A DNA stretch of 40,997 nucleotides, from NCBI GenBank assembly GCA_012103295.1, contig WLXB01000017.1:1-40997 (forward strand), given 5' to 3'. A program made the translations under genes and the position numbers. The notes beneath the pieces were generated by a model. It searched no databases, was not told the origin of the DNA, and saw only the letters and a program-made list of their open reading frames with translations. Below are positions 33,481 to 40,997 of the stretch, piece after piece (position 1 is the stretch's first letter; each line of letters begins with the position of its first letter). The stretch comes from Alphaproteobacteria bacterium. GTDB taxonomy: Bacteria > Pseudomonadota > Alphaproteobacteria > Rhodospirillales > Rhodospirillaceae.

Positions 33481-34224
33481 ATGGTTACCGAAACCGAACG
33501 TAGGACAATGACTGGCGCGGGCGTTGAGTCCGCTGCGATCCATGAGGGCCTGCGCGCTTACATGCTGAGAGTCTACAACTACATGTCTTCAGGCTTGTTG
33601 TTGTCGGGCATCATTGCTTTCGCCGTCGCCAATTCAAGTTTGATCAACCTTTTCTACAACGTCGATGAAGCAGGCCGTTTAGTCGGCTATAGCGGACTTG
33701 GCATGGTTACGATGTTTGTTCCGCTCGGCCTCATTCTGTTTATGAGCTTTGCCGGACACAAACGCAGCGCCGGCACCATGCAACTGCTGTACTGGCTGTT
33801 TGTCGGCACCATGGGTGTTGGTCTATCGACCATCCTGCTGACTTACACTGGCGTTAGTGTTGCACGTACGTTTGTCATCACAGCGGCTGCATTTGCTGGA
33901 TTGAGCCTGCATGGCTACACAACCAAGAGAGATTTATCCGGCTTCGGTACATTCCTGTTGATGGGGCTGATCGGTCTGATCATCGCCATGATCGTCAATA
34001 TGATTTGGCCGAGCGGCGTGATGGGTTTTGTCATTCCCGTCATCGGTGTGCTGATTTTCGCAGGCCTGACGGTTTACGACACACAGCGGATTAAGAGCCA
34101 ATACTTCGACGTTCAAGGCTCAAGCATGGAAGAGCATGCGGCTGTGATGGGTGCCGTTGCGCTTTACCTCAACTTCATCAATCTATTCCAGTTCCTACTG
34201 ATGTTCCTGGGGAACCGCGAATAG
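33481..34224 (+). CDS. Bax inhibitor-1 (BI-1/YccA) family membrane protein
   Basis: 247 residues from ATG 33481, which follows GTGAGGAGCACC; an earlier in-frame start at 33379 adds 34 residues and has no ribosome site. The N-terminal 25 residues are polar (VTETERRTMTGAG), then seven transmembrane segments, with the family marks LRAYMLRVYNYMSSGLLLSG at the first helix and GLTVYDTQRIKSQY near the end. The Asp pair of the BI-1 pH-sensing calcium leak is suggested by YDTQRI and nearby acidic residues. Family roles include calcium leak and interaction with FtsH. A strong terminator follows. Confidence 0.93.
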   Translation: MVTETERRTMTGAGVESAAIHEGLRAYMLRVYNYMSSGLLLSGIIAFAVANSSLINLFYNVDEAGRLVGYSGLGMVTMFVPLGLILFMSFAGHKRSAGTMQLLYWLFVGTMGVGLSTILLTYTGVSVARTFVITAAAFAGLSLHGYTTKRDLSGFGTFLLMGLIGLIIAMIVNMIWPSGVMGFVIPVIGVLIFAGLTVYDTQRIKSQYFDVQGSSMEEHAAVMGAVALYLNFINLFQFLLMFLGNRE

Positions 34225-34250
34225 CCTCCTGCGACACAACGAATGAAATG

Positions 34251-34278
34251 AGCCCGGACTTCGGTCCGGGCTTTTTTT
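34251..34278 (+). terminator. Rho-independent terminator after the BI-1 gene
   Basis: AGCCCGGAC-TTCG-GTCCGGGCT is a perfect 9-bp stem with a UUCG tetraloop, followed by seven T. It lies 26 nt after the stop of the Bax-inhibitor-like gene and before the receiver-domain gene. Confidence 0.95.
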
Positions 34279-34387
34279 ATGGCCGTTGCTATGACCCGAC
34301 CGAACAGTTCCCCTTTGGCGCACAATCTTGTAATTTTTGGTCATTGCGTTAAGAAACTGCACGTTTTGCGGCACTACGGGGTGAGCC

Positions 34388-35302
34388 ATGGTTGGCGGTC
34401 GGGACGGACGCTACCAAAATATAGAAGTGATTCTGGCGGAGCCGAACGACAATGTTCGCTTCGGCCTACTCGGCATGCTGCGTCAGCAGGGTCTGCGCAA
34501 CCTTCGGGGTGTGTCAAACACGGAAGATCTCATTGAAGAGATTAAGTCCAACCCCGCTGATCTGATTGCCGTCTCTGATACGCTTGGCGACGACGGCTAC
34601 AAAACGATACGTGACCTGCGCCATAACAAGCTGGGCAGCAATCCATTTGCCGTCGTCACCTACATGGTCTCGCCAGACAACCAAAATGGTGTAACGCGGG
34701 CGGTGATGGCTGGCGCCGACGACATCATGGTCAAACCGGTCGCACCTGGAAAAATCGTCACTCGTGCCCAACATATAGCCTTCAACCGCATCCCTTTTGT
34801 CGCAACAACCGAATACATCGGACCAAACCGGCGCCGGGACGGACGGAAATCCGAAATTCCGTTGATCAAGGTCATCAACACATTGAAGACCAAACTTCAG
34901 GGCAAAGAAGTTAAGGCCGAGGTTTTAAGCCAGGCCGTCGCCGAAGGATTCAAGTCGGTCCGCACAGCACAGTTGGACAGCCAAGGGCTACGGCTCGGCT
35001 ATGTCTGCAACCTCGTTCTTACGGCCTATGACGAAAACACTATTGATCCAGAATTGGAGCACAACTTGCTCGTTCTGGTGCAATGTCTGGATGAGGCCGC
35101 TGACGCAGCGAGGGAGGTTAACGAGCCCGAGCTTTCTGAAATTTGCGGAACGTTTGGCCGGCGGATTGAAGAGCTTGCCACCCACTATGAAACGCCGGAC
35201 AAAAAATCCTTAACCTTGATCCGAACACTGACCAAGGCGTTTCAAATGGCTAAAGACTCAGCGGCCGAACGATTGCCGAAATACGGGTTTCAAAAATCCT
35301 GA
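34388..35302 (+). CDS. receiver-domain response regulator-like protein
   Basis: 304 residues. Residues about 11-130 are a CheY-like receiver: NIEVILAEPNDNVRFGLLGML, the region where the phosphoacceptor should be (DLIAVSDTLGDDGY), VTYMVS with the T of the switch, and DDIMVKPVAPGKI with the conserved KP. In classical receivers the DG lies 7 residues after the phospho-Asp; here the nearest Asp is 5 before DG and Ser occupies the preceding position, so phosphorylation is uncertain. A GPNRRRDG linker (about 144-151) leads to a helical domain of unknown type (about 160-300). No histidine kinase is adjacent. It starts after the strong terminator, so it has its own promoter. Confidence 0.82.
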   Translation: MVGGRDGRYQNIEVILAEPNDNVRFGLLGMLRQQGLRNLRGVSNTEDLIEEIKSNPADLIAVSDTLGDDGYKTIRDLRHNKLGSNPFAVVTYMVSPDNQNGVTRAVMAGADDIMVKPVAPGKIVTRAQHIAFNRIPFVATTEYIGPNRRRDGRKSEIPLIKVINTLKTKLQGKEVKAEVLSQAVAEGFKSVRTAQLDSQGLRLGYVCNLVLTAYDENTIDPELEHNLLVLVQCLDEAADAAREVNEPELSEICGTFGRRIEELATHYETPDKKSLTLIRTLTKAFQMAKDSAAERLPKYGFQKS

Positions 35303-35312
35303 ACAGCAATGA

Positions 35313-35343
35313 GTGCTTCACCGTTATGATTGACGGTGCGCAC
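35313..35343 (+). other. stem-loop after the receiver-domain gene
   Basis: GTGC-TT-CACCGT-(TATGATTG)-ACGGTG-C-GCAC forms a two-part stem 11 nt after the stop codon. It lacks a T-run, so it is more a 3'-end structure than a clear intrinsic terminator. Confidence 0.35.
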
Positions 35344-35425
35344 AGCCTGAAACGCAAGACCCTGACAGCTTATTTACTGCAAAGAGATACCCTTGCGGAA
35401 TAGAGGATACCGGGACTTCGATATC

Positions 35426-36952
35426 ATGAGAATTTTGATGTCTAGAATCGGTCTCGTGATTCTGGGACTCACAATAATCTACAGCGGCGCTAAGCCGGTC
35501 CACGCAGACACGGTGTTACGTGTTGCACGTAACGCAGCTCCACCGAGCCTAGGCAATCCCCTAACCAGTGTCGGACAACCGGGATCGGGTGTATGGAGTG
35601 TTCTGTTCGATAGTCTGACCGTGATCGGACCGGGCGGCGTGCTGGAACCTGCACTCGCCGTATCTTGGGACTTGGTTGGTGATACGCGGTGGGTTTTTCA
35701 CTTGCGTCCGAACGTCAAATTTCACAACGGTGCACCGATGGACTCGGCAGCAGTGGCGGCCATCCTAGCGTATCTGCAGAGCCCAGAGGGGCGGCGGTTT
35801 TATATCTCGACCGAGGTCGACACAATCGCCACAGTTGAGGTTATCGACTCTCTCACTCTGGCCATCGAAACTACAGTCCCCGATGCAATACTGCCGAAAC
35901 GCATGGCGTTAATCGCAGTCCCCGAACCGGAAACATGGCGCATTCTAGGACCGGACGGGTTTGCCCAAACACCGATCGGGACCGGCTCTTTCAAGTTACG
36001 TGATTGGGGTCAGACCTCGGGTCGTATGATCTTTGATGCCGACACAGCGTCGTGGCGGGTACCGACCGACATTGATGTCTTAGAGTTATGGACCGTCGCG
36101 GACGCCACGGCCCGGGTTCAAGCGTTGATTACCGGACAAGTCGATATCCTAGAGGCCGTGAGCATTGATGATACTGATTTGATCGAAGCGTCTGGCTTTA
36201 GAGTATGGGCGTTCGGTGGCGCACAGGTTTCTTCTATAGCGTTTCGGACGGTTGGAAACCCTGGGTCTCCACTGCAAGACCCACGAGTGCGGCAAGCGTT
36301 AAACTATGCCGTTAATCGCGAACTCATTGCCGAAGTTTTGTTTGGCGGCAGCGCTGAACCAGCCAGCCAGGGCGCCAGCGTTGGAACCTTTGGGTACAAT
36401 CCATCTCTCGAACCGATTCCCTATGATCCAGCTCGCGCCACAGCGCTCTTGAAAGAGGCCGGCTATGCAGATGGATTCCTGTTCATCATTGAAGTGCTCA
36501 CGGGATTCAACACGGTCGATACATTGCTGTATCAACAGGTGGCACAGGATTTACGGGCTGTCGGGGTCGATGTAACAGTCCGCACACCACCCTTTGCGTC
36601 CTGGCTACGCAAATTCACCAGCAACGAATGGGGTGATACGGACGCCTTCTCTCTTATGTGGGACTCAGGGGCCTATGCGGATGCCGTCCGGCCGGTTCGA
36701 AATTTCTCCTGCGCTAAGGCGGTGCCGTTTTTTTGCGACGAGTCTATCATGCCGTTGATCGATCAAACTGATCGCATCATGAATGTGGAGGCACGCGAAC
36801 AGCATTTACAACAGTTGCTGAGTACGATGAGAGACATCGCCCCTGCCCTGCTGCTAACCACAGCGACGCAGCGGGTTGCTTCGTCAGAGCGCGTTAAAGC
36901 CTTGACGCTGAATCCACCGAATATTGCCTACCACGCCGTAGAGGTCGACTAA
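35426..36952 (+). CDS. ABC transporter solute-binding protein, family 5 (peptide/nickel type)
   Basis: About 508 residues from ATG 35426; a TTG at 35393 with AAAGAGAT before it and an ATG at 35438 are alternatives. A signal peptide ends near VHADTV. The family-5 marks are LEPALAVSWDLVGDTRWVFHLRPNVKFHNGAPM, the mid-region DPRVRQALNYAVNRELIAEVLFGGSAEPASQ and YDPARATALLKEAGY. Such receptors bind oligopeptides, nickel complexes, opines or other solutes in the periplasm. No permease or ATPase gene is adjacent, so it is an orphan in this window. The Cys pair FSCAKAVPFFC near the C-terminus may form a disulfide. Confidence 0.9.
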   Translation: MRILMSRIGLVILGLTIIYSGAKPVHADTVLRVARNAAPPSLGNPLTSVGQPGSGVWSVLFDSLTVIGPGGVLEPALAVSWDLVGDTRWVFHLRPNVKFHNGAPMDSAAVAAILAYLQSPEGRRFYISTEVDTIATVEVIDSLTLAIETTVPDAILPKRMALIAVPEPETWRILGPDGFAQTPIGTGSFKLRDWGQTSGRMIFDADTASWRVPTDIDVLELWTVADATARVQALITGQVDILEAVSIDDTDLIEASGFRVWAFGGAQVSSIAFRTVGNPGSPLQDPRVRQALNYAVNRELIAEVLFGGSAEPASQGASVGTFGYNPSLEPIPYDPARATALLKEAGYADGFLFIIEVLTGFNTVDTLLYQQVAQDLRAVGVDVTVRTPPFASWLRKFTSNEWGDTDAFSLMWDSGAYADAVRPVRNFSCAKAVPFFCDESIMPLIDQTDRIMNVEAREQHLQQLLSTMRDIAPALLLTTATQRVASSERVKALTLNPPNIAYHAVEVD

Positions 36953-36974
36953 TCCATCGGCGCAAACGGATGGC

Positions 36975-37271
36975 TTAATCTTCCGACACAGCAGCGTCAC
37001 CATCACCGTGCCGTTGATCCATGTTTGCTGCAGCCTTGTCGAGTGCGTCTGCGCAGGGTTCTGAAATGTCAGTGATGTTTTCCATCAAGCATTGAACGCC
37101 CGGCATGCCACGCTGACCGCCACAGAATTTTTTTAGGTCCGGGCCACAGGTCATCATGACCGGACTAACGCCACCACCGCCACGGCCCATGGGGCCCTCA
37201 GGTCTTTGTTGTGCCTGAGCTTGCGCAGCCATAAACAAGGCCGCTGCCGTACAAATTAGTAGTCGAGTCAT
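36975..37271 (-). CDS. small secreted cysteine-rich protein (GLG1-type Cys-rich repeat)
   Basis: 98 residues with a clear signal peptide (LLICTAAALFMAAQAQA, cleavage before QQRP). After a Gly-rich stretch (GRGGGGVS) there is one cysteine-rich unit: CGPDLKKFCGG, then VQCLMENITDISEPCADAL. This matches the pattern of the cysteine-rich repeat found in Golgi protein GLG1 and in small bacterial periplasmic proteins, with four cysteines likely in two disulfides. The acidic tail ends in DAAVSED. Function unknown. It is divergent from the small membrane peptide and tannase genes. Confidence 0.83.
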   Translation of the reverse strand: MTRLLICTAAALFMAAQAQAQQRPEGPMGRGGGGVSPVMMTCGPDLKKFCGGQRGMPGVQCLMENITDISEPCADALDKAAANMDQRHGDGDAAVSED

Positions 37272-37393
37272 AATAAACTTCCTTTCTGAATATCTTTGAG
37301 ACTCAATCGGGCTCCACTGAGATTACGCTAAGGTCTTGAAGCGACTAGGAGAAGGAAGAACTTTACGCTACCGCTGTTTTCACCGCACTCTCT

Positions 37394-37407
37394 GTGTAAC
37401 GATACAC
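37394..37407. promoter_or_regulatory. operator-like palindrome GTGTAACGATACAC
   Basis: GTGTA-ACGA-TACAC is an inverted repeat with a 4-nt centre, 29 nt before the small membrane ORF. The layout resembles TetR-type operators, but no regulator gene is nearby and no promoter hexamers are clear, so this is tentative. Confidence 0.35.
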
Positions 37408-37435
37408 CGTTCTCCGGGATTCAGAAGGGCGGTCA

Positions 37436-37585
37436 ATGGTTCACTCGTTACGCAAACATACGCGCCGCCTATTGATTGTCGTTTTGGCGGGTAGCTTCAT
37501 TAGCTCTGCAATGTACGTCTCATTTGCCTTTGGTTTCCGCGCCGGAACTCAAGAGGACACGGTTTACGTGCTACCTCAGTGTTAA
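37436..37585 (+). CDS. 49-residue single-pass membrane or secreted peptide upstream of the tannase gene
   Basis: A short frame from ATG 37436 to TAA 37585, preceded by AGAAGGGCGG, a good ribosome binding site. The product starts with a basic MVHSLRKHTRRL, then a hydrophobic stretch (LIVVLAGSFISSAMYVSFAFGF, about 13-34) and a short polar end finishing LPQC. It could be a small membrane protein or a leader peptide. The tannase-family gene starts 31 nt later. I do not recognise a family; support is the ribosome site, the coherent membrane-protein composition and the placement. Confidence 0.55.
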   Translation: MVHSLRKHTRRLLIVVLAGSFISSAMYVSFAFGFRAGTQEDTVYVLPQC

Positions 37586-37616
37586 GCTTTTTGACTTCGA
37601 AGATGGAGTACTCAAT

Positions 37617-39203
37617 ATGACGCATCGCATCGCGATACTTACGGTGGTTATCTCTCTGGCAACCTTTTCGGCCGCTGCACAAAGCCCGCAAGAACAATGC
37701 GTGGCGTTGAGCGCTCCGGGTGCCGCTATTGAACATCGCATGATCGCCATGCCCGATGCACCAACTCGAATACTAAAATCCGTAGTCGATGAGGCCAACG
37801 ACGGCTTGCCAGAGGCCTGCCGCGTGTCTGGCCTTATTGCGCCACACACCCATTTTGAATTGCGCATGCCGACCGAAACTTGGAATGGAAAATTCCTGAT
37901 GCTTGGCTGTGGTGGGTATTGCGGTAGCATCGATTCCAGGAGAAGTGACCCGGGCCTTGCCCGTAACTACGCCGTCGTCCTGACAGACATGGGTCACCAA
38001 GGGGGCAGCTGGTTATTCGCCTACAACAACATCCAAGGTGAGATCGATTTTGCTTATCGATCGACACACACCGTCGCAGTTGCATCGAAGGAGATTATTG
38101 ATGCGTATTACGGCAGTCGGGCAAAGAAGAATTACTTCATGGGCTGTTCGACGGGCGGGCGACAAGCCATGGTGGAGGCGCAACGCTTCCCGCGCGACTT
38201 TGACGGTATCGTAGCCGGCGCGCCGGTGTACGACGAAACCGGCGACGGTGCCTACTTCGTATTGTGGAGTCCGCTCGCCAATATCGATGAAAACGGCAAG
38301 CCAATCTTGAGCCCTGAAAAGTTACCGTTAATCCGCAACGCTGTTATGGCCCAATGTGACGGCGCTGATGGCCTTGAAGATGGCATTTTGCAAGACCCCC
38401 GCCAATGCACTTGGCAACCATCGGATATGCAATGTCGCGGCGGACAAAGCACAGAGACCTGCCTAACCGACGACGAAGTTGAGGTGGTCAACAAAATCTA
38501 TACCGGCGCAACAAACTCGGACGGCGAACCGTGGTATTTCGGTATGTCGCGCGGATCGGAATACACCTGGACGCCCGAGTTTATCGGCCAAGACGGAAAG
38601 ATCGGTGACTGGCTGGAAGGGCCGCAAAGTTTTGGTGAAGAGTTCATCACCACGATGCCGTTTTTCTATGACCCCCCCATTGGCACACCAGCGGCATCTT
38701 TTGATTTTGACCGAGATCCACCGCGCATGGGGCTAACCGAAGTTCTTTACAATGCGCAAAACCCAGATTTACGGAAGTTCAAAAAGAACGGTGGTAAATT
38801 GCTGCTCTATCACGGCTGGGATGACGATCAGATTCCGCCGGGCATCAGTGTCGACTATTACGAAACATCAACACGAACAATGGGTGGGCCCGACCAAACA
38901 ACAGATTTCTTCAGGCTGTTTATGGTTCCCAGCATGCTTCACTGCATTATGGGTGGACCCGGCGGCACCGAAGTGGATTGGATTACAGCGATTGAAAATT
39001 GGGTGGAAAAAGACGAAGCCCCGGAACAAATCGTGGTCCATCGCATGAAATCAACCGGGTACAGCGTGCCGCGCCCTCGTCATCCGCTTGACCCGTCTGA
39101 GTACGATCAAACGCGACCGGTTTATCCCTACCCCGCCGTAGCCCGGTACAAAGGCGAGGGTAATCCGAACGATCCGGATGCGTGGCAAAAAACTGAAGAG
39201 TAA
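37617..39203 (+). CDS. tannase/feruloyl esterase family secreted hydrolase
   Basis: 528 residues from ATG 37617 (GGAG 9 nt before). The frame is open to 37476 but lacks a start signal there. A signal peptide (IAILTVVISLATFSAAA) precedes the mature AQSPQEQC. The nucleophile is the Ser of MGCSTGGRQAMVEAQRFPRDFDGIVAGAP; the Asp is in YHGWDDDQIPP and the His in PSMLHCIMGGPGG. Cysteines next to Ser and His (GCS and LHC) form the CS-D-HC motif whose disulfide links the two in tannases and feruloyl esterases. The enzyme would cleave aromatic ester bonds of plant or algal phenolics, or similar esters, outside the cytoplasm. Confidence 0.9.
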   Translation: MTHRIAILTVVISLATFSAAAQSPQEQCVALSAPGAAIEHRMIAMPDAPTRILKSVVDEANDGLPEACRVSGLIAPHTHFELRMPTETWNGKFLMLGCGGYCGSIDSRRSDPGLARNYAVVLTDMGHQGGSWLFAYNNIQGEIDFAYRSTHTVAVASKEIIDAYYGSRAKKNYFMGCSTGGRQAMVEAQRFPRDFDGIVAGAPVYDETGDGAYFVLWSPLANIDENGKPILSPEKLPLIRNAVMAQCDGADGLEDGILQDPRQCTWQPSDMQCRGGQSTETCLTDDEVEVVNKIYTGATNSDGEPWYFGMSRGSEYTWTPEFIGQDGKIGDWLEGPQSFGEEFITTMPFFYDPPIGTPAASFDFDRDPPRMGLTEVLYNAQNPDLRKFKKNGGKLLLYHGWDDDQIPPGISVDYYETSTRTMGGPDQTTDFFRLFMVPSMLHCIMGGPGGTEVDWITAIENWVEKDEAPEQIVVHRMKSTGYSVPRPRHPLDPSEYDQTRPVYPYPAVARYKGEGNPNDPDAWQKTEE

Positions 39204-39205
39204 GG

Positions 39206-39281
39206 TGGTGCCGCCTGCAAGATTTGAACTTGCGACCCCCGCATTACGAATGCGATGCTCTACCAACTGAGCTAAGGCGGC
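39206..39281 (-). tRNA. tRNA-Thr (anticodon CGU)
   Basis: 76 nt read on the minus strand from 39281. The acceptor stem GCCGCC pairs with GGCGGC, with discriminator A and an encoded CCA end. The D arm is AGCTCAGTTGGTAGAGC and the anticodon loop is TTCGTAA with CGT at its centre, decoding ACG. The T arm has GTTCAAATC. The 3' end abuts the tannase stop (2 nt). Confidence 0.97.
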
Positions 39282-39411
39282 CTACCCAATAGATGCTAGG
39301 CGTCTCTGGGCGGCGGGACCATAGAGCATGGATCGGCCAATTTAAAGACGTTCTGGTAGATTCCAGCGCATTCAGGTTGACGAGACCGCCGCCATAGGCG
39401 AAAGCCAGTCT

Positions 39412-40635
39412 ATGACAATCCAACTAGATACCGAGGTCATCATCGTTGGCGCCGGATTGACTGGCGCAACTCTCGCCTGTGGTTTGGCCGCCCACGACAT
39501 TGCGACAGTGGTGATCGATCGCATTCCCCCGGCAGATGGAATATCACCAACCTTTGATGGGCGCGCCTCGGCGATTGCCCAATCCAGCCGGATTGCGCTA
39601 GATGGCATCGGTCTGTGGCCCCTAGTGAAAGAAAAGACAGAAGCCATTCGTGAGATTCGTGTCTCCGACGGGCCGTCTTTGATGTTCTTGCATTACGACC
39701 ACGCCGACATCGGCGATGAGCCGTTGGGCTACATGATCGAGAACCGTGATATGCGGGCCGGGCTTGTCCAATTGACAGAAAAAACAGCGGGATTAACCAT
39801 TGCCGCCCCGGCTGAAATTGTCGCGATGAACCGGGACGACGGTGCCGCCAGTGTTACCCTTAAAGATGGGCGAACAATCACCGGGCATCTCATCGTTGCC
39901 GCGGATGGCCGCGGTTCTGCAACACGGCAAGCGGCCGGTATCGATGTCACCGGTTGGGGCTACAATCAGAACGCTATTGTCGCAACCATCGATCACACTG
40001 AATCCCATCAGGGTATCGCCCATGAACGTTTCCTCACCAGCGGGCCCTTCGCCATTCTGCCGCTCAAAGGGGGACATCAGTCTTCGCTGGTCTGGACGGA
40101 ACGCAGCACGCTGGCAGACTCCTTCATGGCTTTGGACGATGACGCGTTCCTGAATGAAATTTCAGAGCGTGTTGGAGGGTTTCTAGGCAAATTGGCTTTG
40201 GTCGGACCGCGCTTTCAACATCCGCTTGGCTTACAAGTCGCCAAATCCTATGCCAGCACTCGACTGGCACTGGTGGGTGACGCAGCTCACGGCATTCATC
40301 CTATCGCTGGACAGGGCCTCAATTTGGGACTACGCGACGCTGCGGCTCTGATCGACATTCTTGTTGAAGCCAAGCGCTACGGACTGGACCTTGCTCATAG
40401 TGCAGGGCTTGAGAAGTATCAGCGCTGGCGCCGTGCCGATAACCTGCTCATGGCTGGCATGACCGATGTTCTTAATCGGTTGTTCTCAAACGATGTACGA
40501 CCGCTTAAAGCAATGCTCGATGTCGGACTGGCGACAGTCAACAGTTTGCCACCATTGAAGAAGACGTTCATGCGACACGCGATGGGTCAGGTCGGTGATT
40601 TGCCCAAGCTCATGCGCGGCGAATCACCTGGATAG
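39412..40635 (+). CDS. UbiH/UbiF/COQ6-family FAD-dependent hydroxylase
   Basis: 407 residues. The FAD Rossmann motif VIIVGAGLTGATLACGLA lies at about 9-26. DGRASAIAQSSRIAL replaces the usual D-x-R-x-x-A-L piece. IVAADGRGSATRQAAGI is the second (DG) motif, and LVGDAAHGIHPIAGQGLNLGLRDAAAL the third (GD), which bind FAD and the ribityl chain. The family hydroxylates the ubiquinone ring at C5, C6 or C1; which position cannot be told here. No neighbouring ubi genes are present. ATG 39412 is the natural start, though upstream ribosome site strength is low. Confidence 0.92.
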   Translation: MTIQLDTEVIIVGAGLTGATLACGLAAHDIATVVIDRIPPADGISPTFDGRASAIAQSSRIALDGIGLWPLVKEKTEAIREIRVSDGPSLMFLHYDHADIGDEPLGYMIENRDMRAGLVQLTEKTAGLTIAAPAEIVAMNRDDGAASVTLKDGRTITGHLIVAADGRGSATRQAAGIDVTGWGYNQNAIVATIDHTESHQGIAHERFLTSGPFAILPLKGGHQSSLVWTERSTLADSFMALDDDAFLNEISERVGGFLGKLALVGPRFQHPLGLQVAKSYASTRLALVGDAAHGIHPIAGQGLNLGLRDAAALIDILVEAKRYGLDLAHSAGLEKYQRWRRADNLLMAGMTDVLNRLFSNDVRPLKAMLDVGLATVNSLPPLKKTFMRHAMGQVGDLPKLMRGESPG

Positions 40636-40646
40636 CGACACAGCAG

Positions 40647-40997
40647 TTAAGGGTCTCGACTCAGCCCACCGGCTTTCAGCGCTTCTAGGTAGGCGGCCCA
40701 CCGCTTGTCGTGCTCGACGCCCAACTCATACAGCGTACGCCAGGAATAAATTCCGGTGTCATGGAGATCATCGAAAACAATACGAACCGCATAGTTACCA
40801 ACTGGCTCAACCTCCCTGATGCCAACGTGTCGACGTCCACCGACAATAACCTTCTCGCCGCCGTGGGCCTGCACTTCTGCTGAAGGACTTTCCACGCGCA
40901 GATATTCAGCGGACAAAACAAACGTCTCGCCGGTATCAAACACTGTCGTCAAAGATTTTTGGTTCGGGTCGTATGAAAGGTCCGTCGGCCAAACAGA
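40647..40997 (-). CDS. DUF971 (gamma-butyrobetaine hydroxylase-like N-terminal) protein, N-terminus beyond the window
   Basis: At least 116 residues; the frame stays open to the right edge (reading ...WPTDLSYDPNQKSLTTVFDTG). The TTG at 40952 is therefore unlikely to be the start. The DUF971 marks are YLRVESPSAEVQAHG, VGIREVEPVGNYAVRIVFDDLHDTGIYSW and a C-terminal RWAAYLEALKAGG. The domain resembles the N-terminal part of gamma-butyrobetaine hydroxylase and, alone, is thought to support Fe-S or molybdenum cofactor pathways. It is convergent with the UbiH-family gene, 11 nt away. Confidence 0.88.
   Translation of the reverse strand, partial: SVWPTDLSYDPNQKSLTTVFDTGETFVLSAEYLRVESPSAEVQAHGGEKVIVGGRRHVGIREVEPVGNYAVRIVFDDLHDTGIYSWRTLYELGVEHDKRWAAYLEALKAGGLSRDP

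Overview
The window reads as a chromosomal segment of a free-living alphaproteobacterium, most like a marine member of the Rhodospirillales. This rests on an Irr-type Fur protein with Irr-box-like palindromes, an IalB-family secreted protein, the rubrerythrin / HdrD-like Fe-S protein / DUF3501 cluster, a TRAP-transporter receptor and an acetoacetyl-CoA synthetase. Coding density is high, with many 4-base stop/start overlaps. I saw no phage genes, transposases, rRNA or CRISPR array. One tRNA-Thr(CGU) is present.

Layout. 1-1613 (minus): a putative catabolic operon with an Asp/Glu racemase-like protein, two tandem DUF1330 paralogues and the first 54 codons of a TRAP solute receptor, cut by the left edge. 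1808-4764 (plus): a small unknown protein, a MarR regulator with near-identical AT-rich repeats on both sides, and a 660-residue cyclic-nucleotide-binding/TPR-like protein. 4822-7664 (plus): MobA, glycerol kinase and a two-domain cold-shock protein. 7699-9245 (minus): an MFS transporter and a small membrane protein. 9560-12640 (plus): irr, short rubrerythrin, Fe-S oxidoreductase and DUF3501, probably an iron/peroxide-responsive unit. 13314-16502 (plus): 2-hydroxyacid dehydrogenase, PabB and PabC (folate branch), flanked by secreted SH3 and IalB proteins.

17141-20775: SpoU methyltransferase, acetoacetyl-CoA synthetase and an EamA exporter. 20981-25825: PhhB, a secreted metallophosphoesterase, a degenerate class III cyclase-like protein, an Fe-S uracil-DNA glycosylase overlapping a sirtuin, a low-molecular-weight phosphatase and a fructosamine-kinase-like protein. 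25828-30000 (minus): an NTF2-like protein, a secreted tandem CbiX-like protein with MDHSQ repeats, ThpR, a FIST-domain protein and a TesA-like lipoprotein esterase. 29999-33293 (plus): the YbbA/YbbP-type ABC transporter, head-to-head with tesA with overlapping start codons. 33481-40997: Bax-inhibitor-like membrane protein and strong terminator, a receiver-domain protein, an orphan family-5 solute-binding protein, a Cys-rich secreted protein, a 49-residue membrane peptide followed by a tannase-family esterase, tRNA-Thr, a UbiH-family hydroxylase and a DUF971 protein cut by the right edge.

Most unusual items: the secreted chelatase-like protein with Met/His/Asp repeats; two Irr-box-like palindromes, one at irr itself and one at rubrerythrin; the repeat pair bracketing marR in front of the cyclic-nucleotide-binding gene; the racemase-like protein without the family's cysteines; and the small membrane ORF before the tannase gene. 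All functional calls come from reading motifs by eye; no database search was run.
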